64,000 nt of DNA from Boothiomyces macroporosus (taxonomy: Eukaryota; Chytridiomycota; Chytridiomycetes; Rhizophydiales; Terramycetaceae), in NCBI GenBank assembly GCA_027604185.1, contig JADGKB010000005.1, positions 186,001 to 250,000 of the forward strand, read 5' to 3'. The position numbers and the translations under genes were made by a program. The notes beneath the pieces are model-generated. The model was not told the origin of the DNA and searched no databases. It saw only the letters and a list, made by a program, of their open reading frames with translations. This document shows, one piece after another, positions 46,277-56,114 of the stretch. The stretch's first letter is position 1. Each line of letters begins with the position of its first letter.

Positions 46277-47847
46277 ATGCAATACAACCCACAAATTACA
46301 GAGCAAAGAATGTAATTCATATTAAATCTAGCCTATGCGCTTCTTGTGGTACTGCCATTGCGCCAAATGCCGCCAATATGTGTCTAAACTGTATCAGGGC
46401 AGATGTGGATATTTCTGAGGGAATCCCAAAACAAGCAACAGTTCATTTTTGTAAGGGATGCGATAGATATCTTTCGCCTCCAAATATTTGGGTTCCAGCA
46501 GAGTTGGAATCAAGAGAATTACTAGCAGTTTGTTTAAAGAAATTGAAAGGATTACAAAAAGTGCGTCTGGTGGACGCTTCGTTTATCTGGACTGAACCGC
46601 ATTCTAGAAGAATTAAAGTAAAGTTGACCATACAAAAGGAAGTTTTTGCTTCAACCATTTTACAGCAAGTTTTCGTTGTTGAATACATTGTAGCTAATCA
46701 GTATTGTGATGCATGTACCAGAGTGGATGCCCAATTGACCTGGAAAGCAGTTTGTCAAATCAGACAAAAAGTCCAGCACAAGCGAACCTTTTTGTGGTTG
46801 GAACAAGTCATTCTCAAACACAATGCACATAGGGATACTAGCAATATTCAAGAATTCAGAGATGGTCTAGACTTTTTCTACACTAGTAGAAATCACTGCA
46901 TCAAGATGGTTGATTTCCTTCAATCGGTTGTTCCTGTAAAGTACTTTTTTGTCTAATAATAGAGTAAAAGAATCCCAAGAATTGATTTCTTCAGATATTC
47001 ACGCCGGTACTGCTGATTTCAAATTCACCTACTCTCTTGAACTAATACCTATTTGTAAGGATGATTTGGTCTGTTTGACAAAAACTATGGCCAGACAATT
47101 ATCCAATATCTCGCAATTGGTCATCTGTACTAGAGTGAGCAACACATTGACTTTATTGGATCCTACTACTGGGCACCATGCTGAATTAAGAGGAAGCGTT
47201 TACTGGGATAAGCCATTCCCAGCACTTTGCGAAACAAAAGATTTGATTGAATTCTACGTAATTGACGTTCAATTTGAACATCAATACCAAAAGGTATAGA
47301 TTATTTAACATAGTATGGAATTGCTACCATTGAAGTTGCAAAAGCCCAAGATTTATCCCAAACCTTCTTGGTAAGATCCCACTTGGGGCACATTTTGAAT
47401 CCTGGTGATCATTGCAAAGGCTATCAGCTATCAAACTCCAATTTCAACCATGATAATTTCGAAGCACTGAATGCAAGCAAGAACCACAACATTCCAGACA
47501 TTGTTCTTGTTAGAAAGTCGTATCCAAATGCTCGCAAAAAGTCTAGAAACCGCAAGTGGAAGCTCAAGTCTATGGCCAAGACTGAAGATGTTGAGCAAAT
47601 CCGAACCAAGCAAGAAAAGATGCAAGCCGAAAAGGATTACGAACTGTTCTTGCGTGATATCGAAGAAGATCCAGAGTTGCGTGGTATGATGAATATCTTC
47701 AAGAATACAGATGCAATGGAAGAAGATGAAGTTGAGATGGATGATGAAGATGAGCCAGAAGCTGATTTCCCAGAAATCAATATGGACGAGTTACTAGATG
47801 ACATGGCTGACATGCATATCGATGAAGATATGGATGGCGACGAATAA
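46277..47847 (+). CDS. NMD3: 60S ribosomal export adaptor NMD3
   Basis: Exons 46277-46311, 46332-46940, 46963-47293 and 47314-47847 with introns of 20, 22 and 20 nt give 502 aa. The N-terminal zinc part has CASCGTAIAP, MCLNCIRADVDISEGIPKQA and FCKGCDRYLSPP. The central part has VEYIVANQYCDACTRVDAQL, WKAVCQIRQKVQHKRTFLWL and KVKESQELISSDIHAGTADF. The C-terminus is acidic with leucine-rich segments, as expected for the CRM1 export signal (INMDELLDDMADMHIDEDMD). The ATG at 46277 is the first in frame and starts the family-typical short leader before the first CxxC. Confidence 0.95.
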
Positions 47848-47903
47848 TAAATCAAAATAATTTCCTTCTATTTTCAAAAACATTTTTTTTCCATCCCATC
47901 ACA

Positions 47904-48214
47904 ATGTCAGAAGTAAAAGTATTCTCTCCCTAACTCAGATTTCACCATTCCCAGAAATAGACAGCACCATAAACCCATACGACAGAACAGCAGTACTAAA
48001 ATCAAAGGAAACTTTTCTCAAAGACCAATTGGTAAGAGTAAAGGAAATCGAATACCTCAGAAACAAGTTGCGCTGGTGTTATTACAGAGAAGGAGTTAAT
48101 CACTTGCAAAAGTGTAGACATTTGTCTGTTCAGTATATTGATTTGCTGAAGGAAATGGAAAATGGATGGTTTAAAGGGTACAAGTTTCCTTACCCTGAAG
48201 TAAATGAACAATAA
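47904..48214 (+). CDS. NDUFB10: NADH:ubiquinone oxidoreductase subunit NDUFB10 (PDSW)
   Basis: A 15-nt exon (47904-47918, MSEVK), a 20-nt intron (GTATTCTCTC then CCTAACTCAG) and exon 47939-48214 give 96 aa. The diagnostic element is C-x11-C with an REGxN motif (LRWCYYREGVNHLQKC), as in NDUFB10, which enters the intermembrane space as a disulfide-containing accessory subunit of complex I. The protein is shorter than the animal homologue, as fungal forms are. NDUFAF7, a complex I assembly factor, lies 1.3 kb downstream. Confidence 0.75.
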
Positions 48215-48261
48215 TTTTTTGAAATTTGGATATGTTTTGGATTTGAGTCTGGAACTGTGTG

Positions 48262-48335
48262 CTCTTTGAGTGATTTGATGATGTGTGATTGAGTTCCTAA
48301 CCTTGCTCAGCGTATCTAATCCCTGAAACAAAGAG
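48262..48335 (+). ncRNA. Candidate C/D box snoRNA with an 18S guide (snR79-like)
   Basis: The element lies 48 nt after the NDUFB10 stop. TGATGA (48276-48281) serves as box C core and CTGA (48323-48326) as box D. CTCTTTG (48262-48268) and CAAAGAG (48329-48335) form a perfect 7-bp terminal stem, though 7 nt separate it from box C. The bases before box D (48312-48321, GTATCTAATC) are complementary to GATTAGATAC, a highly conserved 18S rRNA segment. The base that pairs with the fifth guide nucleotide is the position I recall as yeast 18S C1007, the snR79 site. No intron boundaries surround it, so it may be processed from a 3' leader or have its own promoter. Confidence 0.55.
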
Positions 48336-48434
48336 GATCTCTACATGCGCAACCTATACCACCTGCTCTTTATAATCTGTCCAGCACTCTCATTTCTTTG
48401 TTGAACTTAATCCAAGCCACTTTAAAAACTCTGA

Positions 48435-48986
48435 ATGACAATAACAAAATCTCAGTTGGACTCTATCCTGTCGAAATTCACATTTTCAAAATCAAAGAAA
48501 TCACCGGAAACTATAGAGAGAATCAAATCCTTTTCTACATTGACTTGGTTCAGCAAACCGTTAAACGGTGTTGAATTAGCAAAACGTGGTTGGATCAATA
48601 CAAACGTAGATGAAATCACTTGCGTAAACTGCCATACCACAATCGTTATAGAATCGCGGAACCCTTTTGAAAATATTCCATTTCCTAATCACAATCCAGA
48701 CTGTATCTGGAACAATATCGTTGTTGAAAACGAAATATACACTTTTTCAAAAAAGGAATATACAGATAACTTTGTTTCCTTTGGATTAAAGATCAAAGAA
48801 AATGATTTAAACCTGGATGATGATGAGTGTATGAATCTAATGAACTGGAAAAAAGATGGAAACAAAGTGTACTGCGATTACTGTTTTGTTTACTTGGACC
48901 CTAAAGACGGGTTCGATTGCTTTAGCCATAAGCACTGGTGTGCTGTCTTGAAGGAATACAAGAATAATCTCAAACTATTAAAGTAA
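48435..48986 (+). CDS. C3HC-type zinc finger protein (NIPA/Rsm1-like)
   Basis: A single exon of 183 aa. The C3HC/BIR-like part has ERIKSFSTLTWFSKPLNGVE, LAKRGWINTNVDEITCVNC and NPFENIPFPNHNPDCIWNN. A second Rsm1-type module has YCDYCFVYL and DGFDCFSHKHWCAVL. These features define the ZC3HC1/NIPA and fungal Rsm1/Pml39 family, which is found at the nuclear basket and linked to mRNA export or cell-cycle control. The protein is short and holds little outside the two zinc modules. Confidence 0.78.
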   Translation: MTITKSQLDSILSKFTFSKSKKSPETIERIKSFSTLTWFSKPLNGVELAKRGWINTNVDEITCVNCHTTIVIESRNPFENIPFPNHNPDCIWNNIVVENEIYTFSKKEYTDNFVSFGLKIKENDLNLDDDECMNLMNWKKDGNKVYCDYCFVYLDPKDGFDCFSHKHWCAVLKEYKNNLKLLK

Positions 48987-49013
48987 ATTTTACCACATTT
49001 CTTTTTCTGTATC

Positions 49014-49533
49014 ATGGACATTCAATTCTACTCCATCAACGATTTACCCCAAGAATTGTTTGAAGAATGTTTCAATCTAGTTAAATCGAATCTATACGAC
49101 TAGTAATGAATATTAATCCAGTTACCAACAAGCAACTGGTTGGAATGAACAAGAAAAAAGGAGCGAAATGGCTGAACCAGAAACCAAGTATATTATTTCA
49201 GAGTTTGGATTTCTTTCATTTCAACTGACTGTAGACCATGAATATGTTCAAGATTTTGTAGAAATTCCAGTTCTGTATGTTTATGAACTGCAGATAAAAA
49301 AGGGACATCAGGGGAAAGGCTATGGGAAACTGTTGATGGAAATTGCTGAGGATATTGCTAGAGAGAGCAGTATGAAGCAGGTTAAATTAACTGTCTTTAA
49401 ATGCAACAAGGAAGCCATCGGGTTTTATCAAAAGATGGGGTATACGGTAGACTCTACATGTCTTAGTAAGCACATGGATGAACAAGAATTTAAAAGTGTG
49501 GGGTATTGGATCTATTCCAAGAAAATAGAATAA
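49014..49533 (+). CDS. NAA40: N-alpha-acetyltransferase 40 (NatD)
   Basis: Exons 49014-49102 and 49122-49533 with a 19-nt intron give 166 aa. The N-terminal part (LPQELFEECFNLVKSNLYDY, then YQQATGWNEQEKRSEMAEPE) is typical of NAA40 and distinguishes it from other GNAT enzymes. The acetyl-CoA-binding motif is KGHQGKGYGKLL, followed by LTVFKCNKEAIGFYQKMGY. NatD acetylates the N-termini of histones H4 and H2A. The first exon and intron are needed to supply the family N-terminus. Confidence 0.9.
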
Positions 49534-49558
49534 TCCTAAAGAATTCTTTATTTTTTTC

Positions 49559-50747
49559 ATGAGATTTGCAATCAGAAATATATTCAAAACAAGATTAAAT
49601 TCCACCCTGATCCAAAAGGAACCTTTAACAAAGCTTGGTAAAGAACTTTCCCAAACAATTAAAATTGCCGGACCAATTTCAGTTTCACAATTCATGAGGA
49701 ATTGTCTTGTGCACCCTGTACATGGATATTACATGAATCAGGATGTATTTGGACACAAAGGAGACTTTATCACTTCACCAGAGATTTCGCAAATGTTTGG
49801 AGAATTGATGGCAATCTGGATGATACAGTACTGGCAGTCGTGCAATTCACCACCAGAAATTGATATTGTTGAATTAGGGCCAGGAAGAGGAACACTAATG
49901 TCTGATATACTAATGACATTGCAGCAATTTCCATTTATATTTAATAATATCAAGAATGTTCACCTGATTGATGCTTCTCCATATTTAAGAGAACTGCAAC
50001 AGAAAGCACTTGGCAAGTACAACCTGAAGATTGATTGGTACGACCATTTCTCTCTATTTAAACCAAACAAATTCACAATTTATGTTGCACATGAATTCTT
50101 TGATGCTTTACCTATTTATCAATTCAAGAAAACTGAACACGGCATGAGAGAACTATTGGTAGATAATGAAACAGAAGGAGAATACCACTTTAGATATGTA
50201 TTGGCAAAAGGCGAAACCAAAAACTTGATGTTGTTGGAAAAGTTGAAGCCTGAATTGCAAGAAGGGGAGATTTGTCAAATATCTCCAGATACTTGGGATA
50301 TCTCAATCAAATTATGCGAGTATATTAAAGAATTTGGTGGATGCTCGATTATCGCTGATTATGGGACTGAAAAAGTTACTACTGATCGATTGCGTGGGAT
50401 TAAAGATCACAAATGGGCATTTGCGCTTTCTTCTCCAGGCAAATTAGATTTATCTTCAGATGTTGAATTTGGAATGTTTAAAAAAGCGGCAGATTTGACA
50501 GGCAAGTATCTTTTTTAACATAGGTGTAAGTTGTTTTGGACCATTGAAACAAGCAGATTTCTTGGAGCGTATGGGTATTCAAGCTCGAGTAATGGCCTTG
50601 CTTGCTTCAGCAAAATCACAAAGTGAACGTAAAGATATTATTGGTGCTTATGAAAGACTGACGAAACCTGAGCAGATGGGTAGTGCGTACATGTTTAGCG
50701 TCTTGACCTCGAAAACCGAGACTCCTCCATATGCATTTGAACAATAA
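49559..50747 (+). CDS. NDUFAF7: Complex I assembly arginine methyltransferase NDUFAF7 (MidA)
   Basis: Exons 49559-50501 and 50524-50747 give 388 aa. The N-terminus (MRFAIRNIFKTRLNSTLIQK) looks like a mitochondrial presequence. Family motifs are LVHPVHGYYMNQDVFGHKGD, FITSPEISQMFGE, VELGPGRGTLMSDIL (SAM-binding), VAHEFFDALPIYQF and FGPLKQADFLERMGIQAR. It dimethylates an arginine of NDUFS2 early in complex I assembly. The intron is best read as GC-AG, 22 nt (50502-50523, GCAAGT to TTAACATAG). A GT-AG alternative of 25 nt (50505-50529) also keeps the frame but would put the usual TAACATAG end inside the intron. Confidence 0.92.
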
Positions 50748-50784
50748 ATCATTAGATAAGCCCCACTTCACAATGTAAACAATT

Positions 50785-50997
50785 CTAACACACTACTTTG
50801 CTTTGTTGATGAATGAACTTTACTACCCACCGTATAGCAGATATATTCTCAATATCAAGATTGGTTGCTCTCAATTGTTCACGTTTTCTAGTCGCATATT
50901 TTCTATTATTTTCATCAAATGAGATACAATAGAAACCTGACATAATGCATCGCGGACAATGATGTTGGTCTATAAATTTGCAACAATATTTGCACAA
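50785..50997 (-). other. Cysteine-rich minus-strand ORF, start unresolved
   Basis: An open minus frame ends at 50785 and reads CKYCCKFIDQHHCPRC, then GFYCISFDENNRKYATRKRE and QLRATNLDIENISAIRWVVK. The CxxCC-x8-CxxC spacing suggests a zinc ribbon. There is no ATG before the cysteine cluster. The frame continues upstream through a possible acceptor (GGCTAACAG) into the start of the Kex2-peptide gene on the other strand. It could be a small mitochondrial or nuclear protein whose first exon I cannot find. Confidence 0.35.
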
Positions 50998-51004
50998 AGC
51001 AAGA

Positions 51005-51223
51005 ATGAAACTCTTTGGTCTTCTGTTAGCCGCTAGTGTCCTCGCTTTCCCTCCATACTATCGTAGACCTATTCCACCAAATGATGGGTCACTACACAAG
51101 CGCGAGTCTGACCCACCAAATCTACATCCACCTAGATACAGACCACACAAAAGAGAGGTTGAAATGGGTGAAAAGAGGCAGATTGTTCCACCAAAGTTTC
51201 CCAAGGGATATAGACCACAATAA
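51005..51223 (+). CDS. Secreted Pro/Arg/Tyr-rich peptide precursor with Kex2-type sites
   Basis: A single exon of 72 aa. A clear signal peptide (MKLFGLLLAASVLAF) is followed by short proline-rich blocks separated by Lys-Arg at residues 32-33, 49-50 and 57-58, plus Arg-Arg at 20-21. The blocks share a motif: PPYYRRP, PPRYRPH and PPKFPKGYRPQ. This is the layout of fungal Kex2-processed repeat precursors (pheromones, repellents or other secreted peptides). No cysteines are present. The peptide function is unknown. It lies head to head with an unresolved cysteine-rich ORF and is convergent with alanine aminotransferase (15 bp between stops). Confidence 0.65.
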   Translation: MKLFGLLLAASVLAFPPYYRRPIPPNDGSLHKRESDPPNLHPPRYRPHKREVEMGEKRQIVPPKFPKGYRPQ

Positions 51224-51238
51224 ATTGTAAGATATGCT

Positions 51239-52756
51239 TTATTTGTATTTTGCCATGAATTCTACGTGGAATTCTTTGATATTCTTTATAAATGTATCCA
51301 TGGTTTCTTCTGGAGGTAAAAAGGTTGACCTAAAGTGGAATGTTCCTGGTTGTTGCCCAAATCCGCTACCTGGAACGAAACTCACTCCAGTGTTTTCGAG
51401 CAACTCTAGACAGTAGAATTCATCAGGTGGGTAGTTTAACTCCTTGGCTTTTTGAATTGCCGTTTCAGGCAAGGTAATCTTTGGGAACAAGTACATTGCT
51501 CCAAAAGCCGGATTGCAGCAAACGCCTTCCATTTCATTGAAAGCACCTTGCAATTTTTGGGATCTTCTTTTTAAAGATTCTTGATTAATCTAGTCTTACC
51601 ATAAATATCTGACTGTTCTTTTTGGAATAATTCGAATGATGCGTCGCCAGGTTTTGGAGGATTTACCATTAGCTCAAGCGCAACTTGGCCTTGAGCTGGA
51701 GGACATAGTGATACTGAAGCCATTTTGTAAAGCAAATCTTTTACGTCTTGATTAACGTTAGCGCATTCGAAATATCCTCCTCTTCTGCCACATTCACCAA
51801 TTAAACCCTTTGAAATAGAGTGGAAAGAGATTAATTGAACAGATTCATAGGCAGCTCCCATACTATGTTAATCACAGTGTACCTTTTTAATATTTTCTTG
51901 AAAGAATGAAATGGGTACTCTGATGGACGATAGATGTTTGCTTGATAAACTTCATCGGCCAACAATACCAACTTGTTGTCCCTACAAAACTTTACAATTG
52001 ATTTCATAGTAGATTCAGACAGGCATTGGCCAGTAGGATTACCAGGATTGATAATACATAACGCTTTTACATCTGTATTTTGCTCCAGTGCATTTTTCAA
52101 GGATTTTTCTAGTTCTCTTTCAGTCAAATCCCAATTGCTTGATTCATCTAGGTAATAAGGAACCGCTCGTCCTCCGCAGAGTGTGATTGAAGCGGTGTAT
52201 AAAGGATACTGGGGAATAGGAATCATAATCTACATTACAAATGAATTACCCCGTCAGATTCCTTTGAAATCAATAAATCTAAGACTCTTTTTACTCCTTC
52301 ACTAGCGCCTGCAGTGCAAAATATTGAATCTGGGTCTGCAGGAAAGCCATCGCGACCATTGATGAATTGAGCAATTCGTTTTCTGACGATAGGAATGCCT
52401 TGTGAATGAGTATAGGCACCAATGCTTCCAATTTCCGCCAATAGTTCTTTGGCCCTTTGAACAACATCTTTTGGGAAACCGTCGTAGCTATTCAATAATT
52501 CTGGATACTCTATTAACGAAGCTACTTGACGATAAAAAGTTACAGGTTTTTGTTTTAACGATTGAGGATTCCCAATATTACAGCTGGTGATTGCATTAAA
52601 TTTAAATGCATTTGGCTCTGTCAGTTTTTTCTGCAATTCCAATGAGCGAGTAGAGATTCGCCCTCTGACAGCGTATTCGAATTGCACTACTCTTTGGTTG
52701 ACATTTTCGATAGAAAGCGTTTGATTATTGTCTTGCTTTGGAATTGAAGGACTCAT
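51239..52756 (-). CDS. Alanine aminotransferase
   Basis: Exons 52756-52250, 52229-51883, 51862-51601 and 51580-51239 with three 20-nt introns give 485 aa. Family motifs are FNAITSCNIGNPQSLKQKPV, TFYRQVASLIEYPEL, the PLP-site region LISFHSISKGLIGECGRRGG with the Schiff-base lysine, INPGNPTGQCLSESTM and LLADEVYQANIY. The C-terminus has FCLELLENTGVSFVPGSGFG-like sequence (YCLELLENTGVSFVPGSGFG). It interconverts alanine plus 2-oxoglutarate and pyruvate plus glutamate. No targeting peptide is seen, so a cytosolic form is likely. Confidence 0.95.
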
Positions 52757-53376
52757 CGCAAAGATTAATTACCGTTCATTGTCATGTGTCGTGGAAATCG
52801 TCTGACAGATGCCGCAAGAAAGTCAGTATGTTTGTGCAATTAATTAAATGGTCACGTAAGCACGGGCACTATGAGTGATTGGTTATTTCGTGATTCTTTC
52901 GATAGTGTGAAAGAATTATTTTTTGAAGCCAAAAGCAAGTGACGTTCAATCACAAATTGAGCAGCCAGTAATTTAAGAGTAACCTGTGGGGGTACGAATT
53001 GACCAAAGCAATTTCGTTCAATTCGCCTATTAGTACTTGATTGAAATAAAATGAATATCTAGCGATTCTTTTGAGACACATTCAACTGCTAGCCAGTTTT
53101 CATTCAGAACAGTCTGATATTCTCGCGTTCACACTCGTTCGTGATCAGGAATAGGTGAATCAATCTCAAATATTGATTGTTTGGTACTCACCAACAGCCT
53201 CTCCACCACTTGCAATAGTTTAGAGTGTGCCACCGTAAACTGCTTGAATGATCTTGTCCGGTTGGATGATAGTCGCCATTCCGATGTTGTCGGCACTTAT
53301 TATCGGCCAATAAATCTACAAACAGGTATTTGTTATTTTTCCAAAAATAAACAAGCGATTTTTTTGATTATTTGTT
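52757..53376 (-). other. 620-bp intergenic region with a possible small minus-strand gene
   Basis: A minus-strand ATG at 53279 opens MATIIQPDKIIQAVY. With a 25-nt intron (GTGGCAC to TATTGCAAG) it continues VVERLLVSTKQSIFEIDSPI and PDHER, and with a further 21-nt intron TVLNENWLAVECVSKESLDI to a stop near 53040. The start would be 97 bp from the divergent Bre4-like gene, a spacing common in this genome. No family was recognised and the introns are slightly atypical. The rest of the region (52757-53030) shows nothing I can support. Confidence 0.25.
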
Positions 53377-56073
53377 ATGCAGAAAGTGGTCGATTACCTT
53401 AAATCACCGCTATTCAGAGACACCACCAAAGGTGTAATGGGCTTCCTCTTATCTCACGCATTTCTATGGATTCCTGATTTTAGGTCCATTTTCCCGCGAA
53501 CTGTATCACCCTCGATTTACAATTATGTATGTATCGCAGCAATAGTATTACATGGTGGGAAAACTGTCGGGAATTACTGGGACGGCCTAGTTCTCTTGGC
53601 TGTTTCAATTGTGTTTGGTGGGGCTGCTGGTGCATTGCTACCACTCGTCTCTTACAGCAGCTATGTAGGTTTAGAAGCGCTAGCCTTCTTGTTTTATTTC
53701 CTCTTTGCGTATATGAAAACTGTTGGGCCAAGATTTGTAGGGTTCGCAATTGTTGCTTGCCTACTTGTGTCAATATCGCTCATGGGGACTGCTGGGCCGC
53801 CAATTCCCACATGGGTTCCACCACCTTCACTATATTACACTATCGTTAGTTTACTTATAGGTTCGCTAATTACTTTATTTATCAATTCGTTTGTGTTTCC
53901 AACAAATGCACATTGGGAAATGCGAAAATATATATCTGGATGGTGCAGCGATTTGGCAATTTTTCATGATTTACTAATCAAAATGTTTGTTGGAGACATT
54001 ACGGATGTCCAAAAATCAGAATTGTTCACAACCCAACAAAGGATACGCGGTTATTTAACAAGAGCAGACATGCTAATTAATGACTTGAATAGCGAATGCC
54101 ATTATTCTTCCTTTACGCCAAAACTGTTGACCGATGCTTGTCAAAAACTAAAAGGACTAACTCAACAATGCTTTGTCGCGAATACACTAGTCTCAAACTT
54201 TAGGTTATGGGTAGACAAAGACTTGGATGGCGTCATTCCATTTATTGAAGACGAAAAGCAGGATGTTATTTCCATCAGTGCAGCATTCGGCAAAATAACT
54301 GATGCTATTCAGTCACTTTTGAATGGAAAAATCAAGCCTTTAGATTCTGATATTGAAAGAACAAAGAAATGCGATCAACAAGACGACGATTTGATTCTTG
54401 CGATATGCAAATTCGAAGTGCATCAAAGGAAAATGCTGGATGCTCTGTACAAGAGACAAATACAATCACAAAAAGAGGAAGTGGATTTGGAATGGTCCAA
54501 GGAAGCAGAAAATCTGTTATTTGTTCACGCTTTCAACCTTGCCCTGGAAGAAATCGCAACTAAATTGATTGAAGTCAAGCAACTCTTGGCATTTAGAAAT
54601 GCAAGACGTAGCTTTTACTTTCCATTTATGAAATGGGTGCCATTCAAGTTTGCTGCTTATTACATTCGAATTTTCTCCCCATCAACCTATGCGATAAAAG
54701 GGAGGTTCTCGTTTGGCAAACTGGTTAAAACGTTTTGGGAGTTTATGAAAACTACAAATTCAATTTTTGCTTTCAAGGCAGCAACTGCATTGATTACGTT
54801 TTTGGCAATATATTTAGCTGAAGGCAGCCGATCTTTCTTTATCCAGTACGGACTTGGCGGGTCTATCATTACTGTGGTGGTTGTTCTATCCCCAACTCTT
54901 GGCGCAACTTATTTTTCTGCTATTTTACAATTGTTAGGTGCTATTTCGGGTAATTTGATGGGAATGGTTACTTACTACATCATGGGCCCCAATTGGTATT
55001 TACTGTGGATATCCGTTCTGTTAGTTGGGTATCCTGGGTATCATATCCTGATTTCAATGCCTCAGTTTACATCTTTGGGGCTTCTGTGGTTGATTTCTTA
55101 CTCCACAACCTCAGTATCATGTTGGAACCAACAATTCTTGCCAACAACGACAGCATATGGAGTTATATTTGGAAGAGCAGCAGCAGCAACCACTATGGGT
55201 GTAGGTTTTGGTGTCTTTTTCAATCTATTTGTTGTGCCAAGGTTTGCAAGGGACGAAATGAAATTGAAAATAGCAAAAAATATCAAATTGTTGGATCACT
55301 TGTACCTACATATAATGCAAATACCACTTGTTGGAGTAGAAAAATACAAACGATACAAATCTGGGATCGCTAAGGAGCAGTTCATTGAAGAATTGAGCAC
55401 AATGGCAAAAATCATCACCAAAGTCGAAGAAGATATGAATTCAATTCAACTTGACATCTTTGAAATGAGAACATTATCCGTTCTGTGCGCCTTGGAACCA
55501 TCCGTTGGCCATGTGTATGATAAACCTAGATACGATTTGATTATTGATTCCATGGAGAAAATGCTAGTTTCATTAAGGTCAGCAAAGAACACTCTCAAAG
55601 AAGCTTGGTATATCCAACCACAGATTATTGACGTTTGGGATACTATAAAAGAACAAAGAGAAAGCCTTATGGCAGTTATTGATGTATTGATGGTGCTGTA
55701 CGCTGGTGCATTTGGTGTTCGTGAAATCCCCAAGAATATCCCTTCAGCAGTAGAAACAAGGGCAAAATTATCACACTCTCTGATGTCGATCCATATATCG
55801 AGGTCGGTTAGTGAAAACACGCACTTGGAATTTGACGATGATAATGATGCTAAAAGTGAATGGAAAAAAGTACGGAAAAGTTTGCATGATGAAGAGCGTG
55901 AAGCTGTAGAAAGCAGAGAAAGGCTCTACGGTGTTGGCAGCACCCATGATGTGCTTTACTACACTTTTGTAGTATCTTTGAGGGCAGTTTCCTATGAAGT
56001 GGATAAAGTTGGTAAAATAATTCAGGAAATGTACCCACAAGAAGATGAATTGAATGTTGTACAGATTCAATAA
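53377..56073 (+). CDS. Bre4/FUSC-type aromatic acid exporter-like membrane protein
   Basis: A single exon of 898 aa. Two bundles of about six membrane helices flank a long cytosolic helical region. The first bundle has YVCIAAIVLHGGKTVGNYWD, LVLLAVSIVFGGAAGALLPL and SLMGTAGPPIPTW. The second has FAFKAATALITFLAIYLAEG, GSIITVVVVLSPTLGATYFS and YGVIFGRAAAATTMGVGFGV. A long C-terminal cytosolic part follows. This is the layout of the fungal ArAE/FUSC group (yeast Bre4 and relatives). The transported compound is unknown. The lack of introns over 2.7 kb is unusual for this window and could reflect retroposition or late acquisition. Confidence 0.75.
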   Translation: MQKVVDYLKSPLFRDTTKGVMGFLLSHAFLWIPDFRSIFPRTVSPSIYNYVCIAAIVLHGGKTVGNYWDGLVLLAVSIVFGGAAGALLPLVSYSSYVGLEALAFLFYFLFAYMKTVGPRFVGFAIVACLLVSISLMGTAGPPIPTWVPPPSLYYTIVSLLIGSLITLFINSFVFPTNAHWEMRKYISGWCSDLAIFHDLLIKMFVGDITDVQKSELFTTQQRIRGYLTRADMLINDLNSECHYSSFTPKLLTDACQKLKGLTQQCFVANTLVSNFRLWVDKDLDGVIPFIEDEKQDVISISAAFGKITDAIQSLLNGKIKPLDSDIERTKKCDQQDDDLILAICKFEVHQRKMLDALYKRQIQSQKEEVDLEWSKEAENLLFVHAFNLALEEIATKLIEVKQLLAFRNARRSFYFPFMKWVPFKFAAYYIRIFSPSTYAIKGRFSFGKLVKTFWEFMKTTNSIFAFKAATALITFLAIYLAEGSRSFFIQYGLGGSIITVVVVLSPTLGATYFSAILQLLGAISGNLMGMVTYYIMGPNWYLLWISVLLVGYPGYHILISMPQFTSLGLLWLISYSTTSVSCWNQQFLPTTTAYGVIFGRAAAATTMGVGFGVFFNLFVVPRFARDEMKLKIAKNIKLLDHLYLHIMQIPLVGVEKYKRYKSGIAKEQFIEELSTMAKIITKVEEDMNSIQLDIFEMRTLSVLCALEPSVGHVYDKPRYDLIIDSMEKMLVSLRSAKNTLKEAWYIQPQIIDVWDTIKEQRESLMAVIDVLMVLYAGAFGVREIPKNIPSAVETRAKLSHSLMSIHISRSVSENTHLEFDDDNDAKSEWKKVRKSLHDEEREAVESRERLYGVGSTHDVLYYTFVVSLRAVSYEVDKVGKIIQEMYPQEDELNVVQIQ

Positions 56074-56114
56074 AGTGCATATTTACCAATTAGCGCAAGT
56101 AGGTATCGGACCCA

